Below the pieces are notes generated by a model, which had not been told where the DNA came from, ran no database searches, and worked only from the letters and a program-made list of their open reading frames with translations. A stretch of DNA of 64,000 nucleotides from Pseudo-nitzschia pungens. Its lineage: Eukaryota > Bacillariophyta > Bacillariophyceae > Bacillariales > Bacillariaceae. The translations under genes and the position numbers were made by a program. The stretch spans positions 6,095,346 to 6,159,345 of the forward strand of contig CM074761.1 in assembly GCA_037355855.1 (NCBI GenBank). Reading direction: 5' to 3'. Shown piece by piece: positions 21,500 through 31,860 of this stretch. The first letter of the stretch is position 1. Each line of letters opens with the position of its first letter.

Positions 21500-21915
21500 A
21501 ATCGCGCCTGTTGGATCTCTCTTAATGCGCGCAGGGCACGACTCATTTGCTCAAAGCACGGAGGTGTGTGTGAAAATCGTCCCCTCATTTCTCTCCTACA
21601 CAACACTGTGTACTGCTCACCTACAGAGTCCCACAACAAAAAACAAACTTATTACTCCAGTAACTTTCTCCAGTTTTTGTGTACCTTTGCCTAAAAGTGC
21701 AGTACACGTCGTTATCGTTACGGGATAGAAATACAGTAATGCAAATCAAGTTTTCGTGTACCGTTGCCATTAACTGCAGTACACACACAGGTTTTTGTGT
21801 ACCGCAACGAAAACACGCTGCAGCAGCAACAAGCAGCAAGCGCTGCTTGCTGGCAAAGATGTTGCAGCAGCAACAAGCAGCAAGCGCTGCTTGCTGGCAA
21901 AGACCTCCTCCTCCT
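21500..21915 (+). repeat. U spacer region, copy 1
   Basis: Recurs in diverged form at 61420-61760 and reversed at 35918-36190. Shared words include CTCTTAATGCGCGC, CTCATTTGCTCAAAGCACGG, CAGAGTCCCAC, several TTTTCGTGTACCG units, and AGCAAGCGCTGCTTGCTGGC, itself a small palindrome. The last block is doubled here (about 21829-21859 and 21870-21900). Function unknown; it sits between the recombinase promoter side and the palindromic end. Confidence 0.75.
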
Positions 21916-21980
21916 TTTGTGCTCACCTCGAAACTTCGGATTACGCAATTAATATACCTTACCTCCTTAACCTCCTCCTC

Positions 21981-22082
21981 GTGGTCCCCAGAAGCAGCGC
22001 TGTAACATCCCCAGCTCTTTTCCCTCGGCTAGCGCCTCGGAGAAAGAGCAGGGGATGTTGCAGCGCTGCTTCTGGGGACCAC
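21981..22082. repeat. Palindrome P4 (first stem of U1 right end)
   Basis: Arms of about 48 bases with roughly four mismatches, from GTGGTCCCCAGAAGCAGCGC to GCGCTGCTTCTGGGGACCAC. The apex is CCTCGGCTAGCGCCTCGG. Homologous to P7 with changes matched in both arms. Confidence 0.92.
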
Positions 22083-22093
22083 TCGGAGTCGGA

Positions 22094-22187
22094 TTGGTTG
22101 GCACGTGTCTCACCCTAAGTATTGAATATTCCTCGGCGCGCGCGCCTCGGAATATTCAATACTTAGGGTTCGACACGTGCCAACCAA
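22094..22187. repeat. Palindrome P5 (second stem of U1 right end)
   Basis: Arms of about 40 bases: TTGGTTGGCACGTGTC ... CCCTAAGTATTGAATATTCC and complement, apex CTCGGCGCGCGCGCCTCGG. Includes a CACGTG core in each arm. Separated from P4 by CTCGGAGTCGGA. Nearly the same stem occurs in P6. Confidence 0.92.
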
Positions 22188-22252
22188 AACAGGAGGACGG
22201 TATATTACTTTCAGTAAGGTTCGTTCTGATTGAAAATTCGAAGAAACAAATA
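22144..22252 (+). repeat. 109-bp direct repeat, left copy
   Basis: From GCCTCGGAATATTC to GAAACAAATA. It matches 25862-25970 with no difference seen by eye. It starts in the apex of P5, runs through the U1 right end, and finishes at the TA that begins the next transposon. Confidence 0.9.
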
Positions 22253-25200
22253 AGACGGTCCGAATAAAAATGTGTCGTCTCTGCAAAATGACCCAAAATG
22301 ACTGTAAAAATAAAAAAAGGCATATTGCATCAATCGATAGAGCTCATTTTAAGTTTGTAGCTGATGTTTTCCTTTGGGTCCAACTCCTTCTAGAAGAGAA
22401 CTTATGAAGAAATGACTGCAAACAATCGATTCAAACGTTACTCACATGGTATGTCAGTAGGCGCGCGCATGTGTCAAAAACTATCAGTTTCATTCTTGTT
22501 AACCACTCCACTGTGCGCGATTATTGAGTTTCTCTTTGTTTATCAGAAGCAAGACTCCCATGTTTTTTTTTCTTTCTTTCTTTATTTTCGATCGGTACAA
22601 TCCCACCTGCAATGAGCTCAATGACAAGAAGTTAGTGTGAGTACCTCATCAGCTCAGCACCTCTACTGCTAGCATTTGACTACAACCTCCGGACGATCGA
22701 TACTTACTGCTGCTGCTGCTGCCTCTCCTGCTGACGAACAAGGGGTTGCATCGAACAAGACAAACATGAGACTAAAACGCTCAATGATCACGCCGGAGGA
22801 GTTAGAAGCAGAACAACGCCAAGAAGAAGCAGCAGGAGATGCTGCTGATGATGAAGCAAGGATCCGGCTCCACACAAGAAGAAGAGGGGAAAGCTGTCCA
22901 AGTGATGAGGAGAGCATTGGTTCTGTTCCTTTTGATTGTGTTTCTCATCCGTTTGTCACCTTTCGGAAGAAAGAAAACAAAAGAATGTCTGACAACGAGA
23001 AGATAAAGCACTGTATTAAATGGATCGATATGGCGCCTCCCTACTGCAAAAAGATCTACGTACCAAGGAAAGGAGTTGACAAACTGTCCAGATGTACCTG
23101 TCTCAGTATCATTGAATCCTTTGGTGAATGGAAAAAAAGAAGAGCAGTGGCAGAATACATGGTATTCTTTTCAAAGAAGACAAAGGCAGAACAACAACAG
23201 ATTATCATGAATTGGATAAAATACACTTCTGGTGCAGAGGACAACAACGCGTCACATACTAGTGATATACCACCACCAGTCGGACGCCGGAAGTACTTCA
23301 TTCCTTTTCTAACTCCCACTGCCAAAGAAGGAACAAGGGACACGACAAGAAGAACCGATGCCGGCGCTGATCCCCAGAGAGTTTTGTTCCCTAGTGTCAT
23401 CAGCAATACTAGTAACAACGCAGAAGACTCACCAGAAGGGAACTTGTCAGGGATGGAGAACTATAAAATCTGCAGATCAGCTGTTGCTTTTCTGCTGGAC
23501 TTTGGGCTTCGAAAATGGAAGACTTGTGAGAGCGCTGTAAAAAAGAATATCATACCACTGCATGGAAATACGAACAAACGCTCAGGGTATGGTCTCGAAT
23601 TTGATACAGCAGTGAGGGAAGATTTACATGTTTACTTCCAGAAGATGTCCTTGTTTGCAGAGCCAACGTCAACAAGAATTGTTCGTGAGATCGGAGGGGT
23701 AGGATTAAGGGATGGAGAAGATGAGATCAGAGAGCTTCCATCAAATCAGTCAAAGCGCGCAATGTATGATCGATTTGTTGAAAGCAGGGGATGGCGTGTA
23801 CAGAGAAGGGGCAACAGCTACAGGTATGTTCTTAATGAAAGTGAAGAACAAGATCCCCCTGCAAAACCATACTGTGCTTTGTCTACCTTCTGCAATTTCT
23901 GGTCAGACAACTACTCGCATTTGAAACTTTCGAAGCCCCGCGAAGACACTTGCACAATGTGCCATATCTACTACCACAGGATGAAGCACCTTGCAAGGAG
24001 AAGAGGTACTAGTACTAGTCCTCCTCATAGTACTCAAGAAGTTGAAAAAATGTTAGAGTTCTGTTCCACAGCTTCCCGTCTTCCAGAACAAACATTCCCT
24101 GCTATGGAACTACCAGCAATTGTTCAAGAGTCAACGTCTGGGGAAATGAAGGAGCAAGTGAGGGAAGCAATACTCCATGTGACAAGGGTTCAAGATCAGA
24201 GGAAATATGCCAATGAAAAGATCAAACTTGCGCGTGTGGATGCAAAGGCCAACAAGCCACACGCTGAACGTGTTCGAACCATAGTCATGGACTACAGTCA
24301 GAACGTTGGTCTTCCACAGCTTGGATCCACTCAGCCCGGAAAGACGTACTATTATTGCCCCCTGAGAGTCTTCATTTTTGGTATTGTTGACTTCGGTGTC
24401 CCTGGAGAGTCCCTTGACGCCTTTGTATATCACGAGGGACAAGGGGGAAAGGGAGGGAATCACGTTGCTTCCATGCTGATGAAATACTTGAAAGAAAAGA
24501 ACTGGCTCCGCAATGATGAGTGTGGAAAAGAGCTGAATATTCTGTGTGACAACTGCCCTGGACAGAACAAGAATAATTTTGTTCTAAGACTAGCTGCATT
24601 CCTTGTCCAAGCTGGATATTTCAAGCGCGTCAGCTTTATCTTCTACATTGCAGGACATACAAAGAATGCTTGTGACCGGTGGTTCAATATACTCAAAAGG
24701 CAGTATCGCGTCTCAAATATTTGGACGTTCAATCAGTTATTGAAGAAGTTGGATACACATAAGCGCGTTCGAATTGTAACTATGAAGGAAGGTGAATTCA
24801 AAAAGTTTGACGAATACACCAACAAGGTCTTCAAGAAGATCAAGGATCTTCTGACTGCTCACAACTTCCATGCAGATGACTCTCGTGTGGAATACATGAC
24901 AATGGAACAGGATCGAATTGGAGGAAAGACTTGGACGCAAAAAATTGTGTTAGGTGGTGGTACGACGCTTGAGCAGAGGAAGGAAGAATTTAGGAAGTGG
25001 GAAACTACAATCAACTGTGAGAGTACACCAGGGATCCCTCCAATAAAGCAGATGGAGCTGTTCACAAAGTGGCGTCCCATTGTCCCGGAGAAGCATCAAG
25101 ACGAGATGTGCCCAGAGCCCCCGGCCGACGTGAAAGCAATGTATGAAAAGGATAAGGCAAGAAGGAAGGAAAAAAGAGAGCAAAAGAATAAAAAAGCAAA

Positions 25201-25389
25201 GAAATCACCAGCAACAGCAGGGGCACCACCACCACCACCAGCAGCACCCCCCACGGAATTGACGACACCTGAATCGATCGAGGAGGTACAACTGCCGCCG
25301 GTCGACGATCCGGCGACATCCACCATGGTGGTGGTGAACCCTAGTACCAGTACTAGTGGTGAAGCAGATTGCCTGCTGGATAGTGGAAG

Positions 25390-25421
<32 letters not shown>

Positions 25422-25861
25422 CTCCTGTTGCGCTTGCCACGCTATAGAAAATAATAATAATAAGGATCTACTTGTAGTAGTACTAGTGCTGACAGTTTAC
25501 TTCCCCCGCCGACTCGCTCATACCACCAATGCTGCCTTGACTATTGTACCACATAGCACGCCTCCTCCTTGAATACTATGGAACAACGGATCAAACATGG
25601 TTGATTGTCGGGTAGGGTATTCGAAATGGAGACAATCAATTTTGACAGAACAATTTCTCATATGATGCATTCACGATGTTCAAATAAAAATGTGTTGTGT
25701 TCGAATAAAAATGTGTCGTGTTCAAGTAAAAATGTACTGACTGGGATTTTGGAGTCCCAAGATTGATTCTCGACAGTCTTTTGGCCATTTCTCGAAAAAA
25801 ACTATTTCCCGGGACATAGCTCGGCAGGCGCGGACGATACATTTTTATTCGGACCGTCTTA
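22251..25861 (+). mobile_element. DNA transposon with 29-bp inverted ends and DDE-like transposase
   Basis: The left end 22251-22279 (TAAGACGGTCCGAATAAAAA...) and right end 25833-25861 are inverted copies with one mismatch in 29. If the outer TA is the target duplication, the element proper is 22253-25859. Extra GAATAAAAATGTGTCGT words occur just inside the right end (about 25680-25735), as expected for transposase binding sites. One transposase gene fills the interior. The element sits exactly between two 109-bp direct repeats. Confidence 0.88.
22766..25447 (+). CDS. DDE-like (RNase H-fold) transposase, DUF7869-like
   Basis: 893 residues from the first ATG in frame (22766, MRLKRSMITPEEL); the frame is open further upstream, so an extra 5' exon is possible. 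A central block IVMDYSQNVGLPQLG, an EGQGGKGGNHVASML block, ILCDNCPGQNKNNFVLRL and AGHTKNACDRWF supply candidate acidic residues D509, D595 and D637, with spacing usual for an RNase H-fold DDE enzyme. A CTMC motif at about residues 395-400 may be half of a zinc finger. The C-terminus is Lys-rich, then Pro/Ala-rich. The CDNCPGQNKN motif resembles the domain named DUF7869 in metazoan and stramenopile proteins; that match is from memory. Position inside the inverted ends supports a transposase role. Confidence 0.75.
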
Positions 25862-25970
25862 GCCTCGGAATATTCAATACTTAGGGTTCGACACGTGCCA
25901 ACCAAAACAGGAGGACGGTATATTACTTTCAGTAAGGTTCGTTCTGATTGAAAATTCGAAGAAACAAATA
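25862..25970 (+). repeat. 109-bp direct repeat, right copy
   Basis: Second copy of 22144-22252, directly abutting the right inverted end of the transposon. It contains only the right half of the P5 palindrome. Confidence 0.9.
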
Positions 25971-26369
25971 CTAAACCTTTACTACGTATTACGAGTAAGG
26001 TTAAGATCTTACCGTACCAGATGGGAAGAAAACCTTATTAGTAGTAGTAAGGTAGTACCGTAGTAGTAACTTGGTAGTAGTAACCTTACTTCGTACCTAC
26101 TACTTTTAAACTACGTAGTATGAGAGAACGGTTTCTTGTTGACCCATTTTGAATTTTAATTCTAATAGTTCTGGAGGAGGCTGTAGATTTGCACTTATTG
26201 CTTATGGAATCCGTGTTATATAAGGCTTTTTTAATGTTTTAGTAGTAACTGGGGATGACGCACCGGTAAGACGAGGTAAAACCTTACGTAATTCTTCTTC
26301 TTCCCGTCTCGCTCGGAGTGATGAAGTGAAAATCTTTCTCAAACGTCCTAAGCGTCGTCGTCGTCGTCG

Positions 26370-26400
<31 letters not shown>

Positions 26401-26620
26401 CGTCGCCACCGCCACAGCCGTTCGAGGCAAGGGGAGGATCCATTTCCCGTGTCTCGGGGATCGGTTTGGCTCCCAAACAGGACCCCCGCGGCGGGGCACC
26501 CGCCACGACCGCGATTTCTTCGTCGAGAACGCTCTGCCGCACGTCTCGGTCGCAGAACCCGACAGCCGGGGACGGGGATGCGTTTTCGGAGGGGGGGGGG
26601 GGGGGAGGAACCGGGTGCGG
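25971..26620. other. Intergenic region with CGT/TGT trinucleotide run
   Basis: No gene recognised. Contains GTAGTAAGGTTA-type repeats (25985-26115), a GTCGTC then GTTGTT trinucleotide run at about 26353-26403, and a G homopolymer near 26590-26605. The GC-rich part adjoins the 3' side of the DUF1996 pseudogene. Confidence 0.5.
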
Positions 26621-27775
26621 TCACGGGCGGGATCGCGGTTCGTGATCCGGTCGTTCGAAGGATTCATTCATTCGGGCGGGCGTCGGAGAGTCAGTCCGTC
26701 GGGGTCCAACCCCCCGCCGGGAAGGCAGTTTTGCGGCGCGGTTTCCGGGCTGCCAGCCGTTCGCGAAATCGACGCGGTAATCACCGGTTGCTTTCGTCCG
26801 AGAGAACGCAATCGGAAACGTCGCCCCGGTAGCCGATGATGCGGGTGAAGAACCGGATCCGCGGGATCCGACGGTTGCACCCCTCCGGGCAGGGCCGATT
26901 CACGGGGCCGGTAGTGGTGTAGGCCACGAGGCCCGTGGGATCCTGCAGGCCGACGCCCTTTCTGTCGTCCCAGCGGGTTGGCATGGCAAAGCCAATGTCC
27001 GGAAAGTCGCACCGCTTCTTGGGGAACTCAAAGACGTTCATGGTGGCGGTGGCGGTGGTGGTGGTGCAGGTCTCCTCTTCTTCGCCCAACAGATCGCAGC
27101 ACTCGACCAGCAAGCTCCCGCCAATGTCACCCCCGCGGTTGGCCCCCTCCCGGTCGCTGAAGGCAATCACGCGAAAGTTCGGCGGAAAGGCCTCGGTTTT
27201 GGGCTCGACCAGTGTTGTCCCAGCGGTAGTACGGACTCGAATGGAGGTTGCTGACGCACGTGTGCGTCTTTTGACCATCCGCGGAGGTGGACACCTGGTA
27301 GGTGGAGGGGTGTCAGTACATGGACTGGTTTTCAATCCACGGAGAGGAGCTGAAATTGGGAGCCGTGTTGCGGAGATCATTGTTGGTAGTCTGTGGATGG
27401 AAATTCTGGGGACCATAAAACTGTTTTGGTTATTGTTGATGATCGTGATGATGATCATGGTGTTGCTGTCAAACAACAAGTCATTGAAAAATCGAAAATA
27501 CAGCGGTGAGCAATCGTATGCATTGATTGGTTGACACAGCACAGAACAGGACAGGGCAGGACAGCAAAAAAGCTGCTGTAACTTACAGTGTGGACGTGAT
27601 CTGAGTCACAATTGTTCGCCAGGATTGGATCGGTGCGGGCGTGGCCGCTGGGATTCTCATAGAACAGACACATCTTGACCATGGACCCGCCTTCTTCATC
27701 CTGCGCAGAGGTTGTTTGCTGGTAGTCCGTGGAGAGAATGGCTGCAGATATGGTAAGGTTGTTCGATAGCGTCAT
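26621..27775 (-). pseudogene. DUF1996 gene with a nonsense codon and two frameshifts
   Basis: Exon 1 (27775-27587) encodes MTLSNNLTISAAIL... MVKMCLFYENPSGHA ... CDSDHVHT. Intron 27421-27586 (GTAAGT...ACAG) joins in frame to FYGPQNFHPQ. Family blocks follow: ENQSMY, HPSTYQ, PYYRWDNT, EAFPPNFRVIAF, LLVECCDL, NRRIPRIRFF, and YRVDFANGW near the end, as in DUF1996 (function unknown, usually secreted). Three defects interrupt this: TGA at 27313-27315 where the family has Trp after SMY; a one-base gain near 27209-27210; a one-base gain near 26788-26789. Each flanking segment still reads as DUF1996, so decay is recent or these are sequence errors. The end at 26621 is only the first stop in the last frame. 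Confidence 0.8.
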
Positions 27776-28071
27776 TGTTCGTTGGTTTGCAATGAATGTA
27801 CGTGTAGTTGCTTTGTGTTGGTTGGGTTGGCTTGTGCTCTTTGGAAATTATGAGATCTAGGTAGATGTACCAAAATCGTTGAGTTGGAGGGGAGAACAGA
27901 TGATATCATCGGTACGTCGTCGCGACGAAGAAATCGATGTCTTGCAGGATTGTTCGTCACGTGCACCAACGGCAACCAAGACCAATTGCGATCTGGTGTC
28001 CAGGTGATGGGGTTATGAAAACATGAAATCGTACGAAGTTCGGAAAGGTATCCGAAGTAATTACTGTACGG
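27776..28071. other. Short intergenic region upstream of the DUF1996 pseudogene
   Basis: Former promoter side of the DUF1996 gene, between its start codon and the end of element U2. No feature stands out. Confidence 0.4.
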
Positions 28072-28100
28072 TACTGAAAGTAATATACCGACCTCCTGTT

Positions 28101-28193
28101 TTGGTTGGCACGTGTCCACCCTAAGTATTGAATATTCCGAGGCGCGCGCGCCGAGGAATATTCAATACTTAGGGTTCGACACGTGCCAACCAA
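28101..28193. repeat. Palindrome P6 (U2)
   Basis: Arms TTGGTTGGCACGTGTC...CCTAAGTATTGAATATTCC and complement, apex with CCGAGGCGCGCGCGCCGAGG (reverse orientation of the P5 apex). Only a few mismatches. Confidence 0.93.
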
Positions 28194-28204
28194 TCCGACT
28201 CCGA

Positions 28205-28319
28205 GTGGTCACCAGAAGAAACAGCAGCAGCTGAAACATCCCCTGCTCTTTTCCCTCGGCGGCGCCGAGGGAAAAGAGCAGGGGATGTTTCAGCTGCTGC
28301 TGTTTCTTCTGGTGACCAC
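28205..28319. repeat. Palindrome P7 (U2), perfect over about 115 bp
   Basis: GTGGTCACCAGAAGAAACAG ... CTCTTTTCCCTCGGC, three central bases, then the exact complement. I find no mismatch in the arms of about 56 bases. Compared with P4 it carries substitutions and an insertion in one arm that are matched exactly in the other. Confidence 0.93.
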
Positions 28320-28874
28320 GAGGAGGAGGTTAAGGAGGTAAGGTATATTAATTGCGTAATCCGAAGTTTCGAGGTGAGCACAATGGAGGGGACTCGTCCG
28401 AAAACTGGTTCGCGACCCCTCCCAAGAATTTATTTAGGGGGGTCGCGATTTATTCCTGGCTCATTTTGACGTAGCTCGATTCCTAGCTCTCTCCCGATTC
28501 GCAACCCCAATCGCGACCCAGTAACTACCTCAATTACGAGAAAATACGAGAAAAAAAAATAAAATTCAAACTCGACCCAAATTTTTTTTCAATCTGACTC
28601 ATTATTACCGACCCTACCATCATTATATATTATGAGACTGTTGCAGAAATTCACTCCCAAAAATTGATTTCTCATCCCGACACAAAGTATTTCCCATCAC
28701 ACCCCTCAAGAAATTCATCACAAAAATCACAATTATTACCCGAAGCCCAGGAATCGCGACCCCCATGAAAAAAAATTTTGAAACACTATGAAGCAAAATA
28801 TAAGTCTTTCTTTTGATAAATATTGATACTACTCTAATAATTGTTTATTCTCTGTTCAATTTTCTCACACACGC

Positions 28875-29205
28875 ACACACAAATTCGTCGTCCTTGAAAT
28901 CGTCGTCGCTCTTCGTTTCGATCGTCCTCGTCTTCGTCGTCCTTGAAGGCGTTGTTGCTTCTCGCTTCGATCGTCTTCGTCCTCCCTGAAGGCATCGTTG
29001 CTCTTCGCTCCGATTGCCTTCCTCTTCATCGTCCTCCCTGAAATCGTTGTCCTCTCTGAAATTGTTGTTGCTCTTCGCTTCGATTGGCTTCGTCGTCCTC
29101 TCTGAAATCGTCGTTGCTCTTCGCTTCGATCGTCTTCGTCGTCCTTGAAATCGTCGTTGCTCTTTGCTCCGATCGTCTTCGTCCTCATGCACACCACACA
29201 AATTT
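28875..29205. repeat. Minisatellite, about 45-bp GTCGTCCTTGAAATCGTCG units
   Basis: Imperfect units alternate GTCGTCCTTGAAATCGTCG and TTGCTCTTCGCTTCGATCG words. The minus-strand frame is open (Arg/Asp/Glu-rich) simply because of the repeat, so I do not call a gene. Present also at 55075-55385. Confidence 0.8.
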
Positions 29206-30054
29206 TGGTTCAAACGATTTTTAAATAATGGTCATCGTGATAATTTCATCCATACCGGTATCTGTACTGCCAGTAAAGGTCTCCTCACATCGCATCATAT
29301 TTCATCAGTTGCAATCGCATCATTTTGTCAGTTGCGATCACATCATATTTGTCTTGCGATCGCAATATGTGTCAGTTGCCCCGTCGCATCATTTTTCGCA
29401 TCATTTTTCAGTTGCCCCATCGAATTACTAAAGTTGATTCTTCCCTATCAGTAGCAAGCAGGCAACTCAATTCAGAATTAGAACAATTGAAATCCATTAT
29501 CAATACCCCAGATCTTGATGTGCTTCACTCACCGTTGCATTATATTTCATTTGCCGTTGCATCCTATTTCATCAGCAGTTGCGGTCGCCTCCCTATCAGG
29601 AGCAAGCAGGCAAGTCAATGATGCACAGTTAGACGAATCAAAATCCATTATTAATACCTCCTCCAACCTTGATGTGGTTCACTTACCATTTCCAGTTGCC
29701 GTCTTTCTTGTTCCATTTCGACCCAAAATTATGTGAAGTAAGATTTACGACACATGCATTTTCTGTCATGCATTTATTTGCTGAGAATTGATTTCTTCTA
29801 CATGATACTAGCAGTAGAGTTACTACTAGTAGTATGTACCGTACTGAAGTAATAGTAGTAGAAACCAGTAGAAAGCTGATGGTGATATCGCGCGCCACCT
29901 AAACCACAGAGAGCCTGCCCCGCTGCGCCATAATTTTTGACTGCCTCTTATGTACTACTACCTACGCACTGCAGTAGTATGTAGCAGCAGCGTATAACTG
30001 TGGTACTACTACTACAAGCAGCAAGAATAGTACTACTATCCTCAGTGAATATAC
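29206..30054. other. Non-coding part of repeat C
   Basis: Holds degenerate TCGCATCATTTTTCAGTTGC units (29290-29420) and unique sequence. Both are repeated in the second copy at 55400-56240. No gene seen. Confidence 0.5.
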
Positions 30055-31860
30055 CATCAAATCAAATAACTGAATGAATCTGGCCAATCTTTGTGTGATT
30101 CCAATGTGAATATTTCTCATCCTATGCATGGGCAAGAGTATGCAAAAAGAAGTATTCAAAAATCACCTATAATTTGGGTGTCACCACTGAATAATTAATA
30201 TTTGGTCCACTACTGGAAAATTCACTAGAAAATACTGTAAAATCACATATCTGAATGAATCTGGCCAATCTTTGTGTGATTCCAGTGTGAATATTCCTCA
30301 TCCTATGCATGGTCAAGAGTATGCAAAAAGAAGTATTCAAAAATCACCTATAATTTGGGTGTCACCACTGAATAATTAATATTTGGTCCACTACTGGAAA
30401 ATTCACTAGAAAAAAGTACCAAATCACATATCTGAATGAATGTGGCCAATCTTTGTGTGATTCCAGTGTAAATATTCCTCATCCTATGCATGGTCAAGAG
30501 TATGCAAAAAGAAGTATTCAAAAATCACCAATAATTTGGGTGTCACCACTGAATAATTAATATTTGGTCCAGTACCGCAGCATTTACTAGAAAATACTGT
30601 AAAATCACATACCTGAACAAATCTGGCCAATATTTGTGTGATTCCAGTGTGAATATTCCTCATCCTGTGCATGGGCAAGAGTATGCAAAAAGAAGTATTC
30701 AAAAATCACCAATGGTATGGGTGTCACCACTGAATAATTAATATTTGTTCCACTACTGCGGAATTCACTAGAAAAAAGTACCAAATCAAATATCTGAATG
30801 AATCTGTCCAATATTTGTGTGATTCCGGTGTGAATATTCCTCATCCTATGCATGAGCAAGAGTATGCAAAAAGAAGTATTCAAAAATCATTGAAAGTTTG
30901 GATGTCACCACTGAATAATTAATATTTGGCCCAGTACTGCGGCATGTACTAGAAAATACTGTAAAATCAAATATCTGAATGAATGTGGCCAATCTTTGTG
31001 TGATTCCAGTGCGAATATTTCTCATCCTATCCATGGGCAAGAGTATTCAAAAAGAAGTATTCAAAAATCACCAATAATTTGGATGGCACCACTGAATAAT
31101 CAAATATTTGGTCCACTACTGCAGAATCTACTAGAAAAAAGTACCAAATCACATATCTGAATGAATCTGTCCAATATTTGTGTGATTCCAATGTGAATAT
31201 TTCTCATCCTATCCATGGGCAAGAGTATTCAAAAAGAAGTATTCAAAAATCACCAATAATTTGGATGTCACCACTGAATAATTAGTAGTTGGCCCAGTAC
31301 TGCGGAATTTACTAGAAAATACTGTAAAATCAAATATCTGAATGAATCTGGCCAATAGTTGTGTGATTCCAGTGTGAATATTTCTCATACTGTGCATGGG
31401 CAAGAGTGTTCAAAAAGAAGTATTCAAAAATCACCAATAATTTGGATGTCACCACTGAATAATTAAATATTTGGTCCACTACTGCAGGAATCTACTAGAA
31501 AATACTGTACCAAATCACATATCTGAATGAATCTGGCCAATCTTTGTGTGATTCCACTGTGAATATTTCTCATCCTGTGCATGGGCAAGAGTATGCAAAA
31601 AGAAGTATTCAAAAATCACCAATAATTTGGATGTCACCACTGAATAATTAATATTTGGTTAACTACTGGAGAATTTACTAGAAAAATTACTCTAAATCAC
31701 ATATCTGAATGAATCTGGCCAATATTTGTGTGATTCCAGTGTGAATATTACCTCATCCTATCCATGGGTAAGAGTATTCAAAAAGAAGTATTCAAAAATC
31801 ACCAATGGTATGGATGTCATCACTGAATAATTAATATTTGGTTGAATAGCTGAATAGCTC
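30055..31860. repeat. 181-bp satellite array, about 10 units
   Basis: Units repeat at about 181-bp steps (for example CTGAATGAATCTGGCCAATC near 30069, 30251, 30432), each with AAAAAGAAGTATTCAAAAAT and CACCACTGAATAATTAATAT. Units differ by point changes and small indels. The array recurs at 56238-57855 with about nine units. Confidence 0.92.

Larger units (their letters stand above)
17356..22216 (+). mobile_element. Element U1: tyrosine-recombinase element with palindromic right end
   Basis: Limits come from comparison with other copies in the window. The left end (GTAATCCGAAGTTTTCTCGG, then two GCACGTGCACTCGC units) recurs reversed at 37706. The right end (two long palindromes, then TATTACTTTCAGTA) recurs reversed at 28072 and in diverged form ending at 62050. 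Inside, left to right: repeat B, a 150-bp tandem with hairpins, the recombinase gene on the minus strand, a shared spacer region (about 21500-21915), and palindromes P4 and P5. No target-site duplication is evident. I infer a Crypton-like element; the palindromic end is not a standard Crypton feature that I know of. Confidence 0.7.

Noticed and set aside
22676..22765. Upstream extension of the DDE transposase frame
   Set aside because: No ATG before 22766; the extension begins at a TTG codon and has no conserved block, though an extra exon cannot be excluded.
26202..26839. Overlapping GC-rich frames around the CGT/TGT run
   Set aside because: Low-complexity Arg/Thr/Gly products with no family features; partly antisense to the DUF1996 pseudogene.
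27455..27592. Continuation of DUF1996 exon 1 past CDSDHVHT
   Set aside because: GTAAGT follows HVHT and the family block FYGPQNFHP resumes at 27420, so this is intron.
28845..29213. Arg/Glu/Asp-rich minus-strand frames, also at 55020-55407
   Set aside because: Encoded by the 45-bp minisatellite in repeat C; the frame is open in more than one phase.
30055..31860. Regularly spaced repeats considered as a CRISPR-like array
   Set aside because: There are no unique spacers; the whole 181-bp unit repeats, and the genome is eukaryotic.
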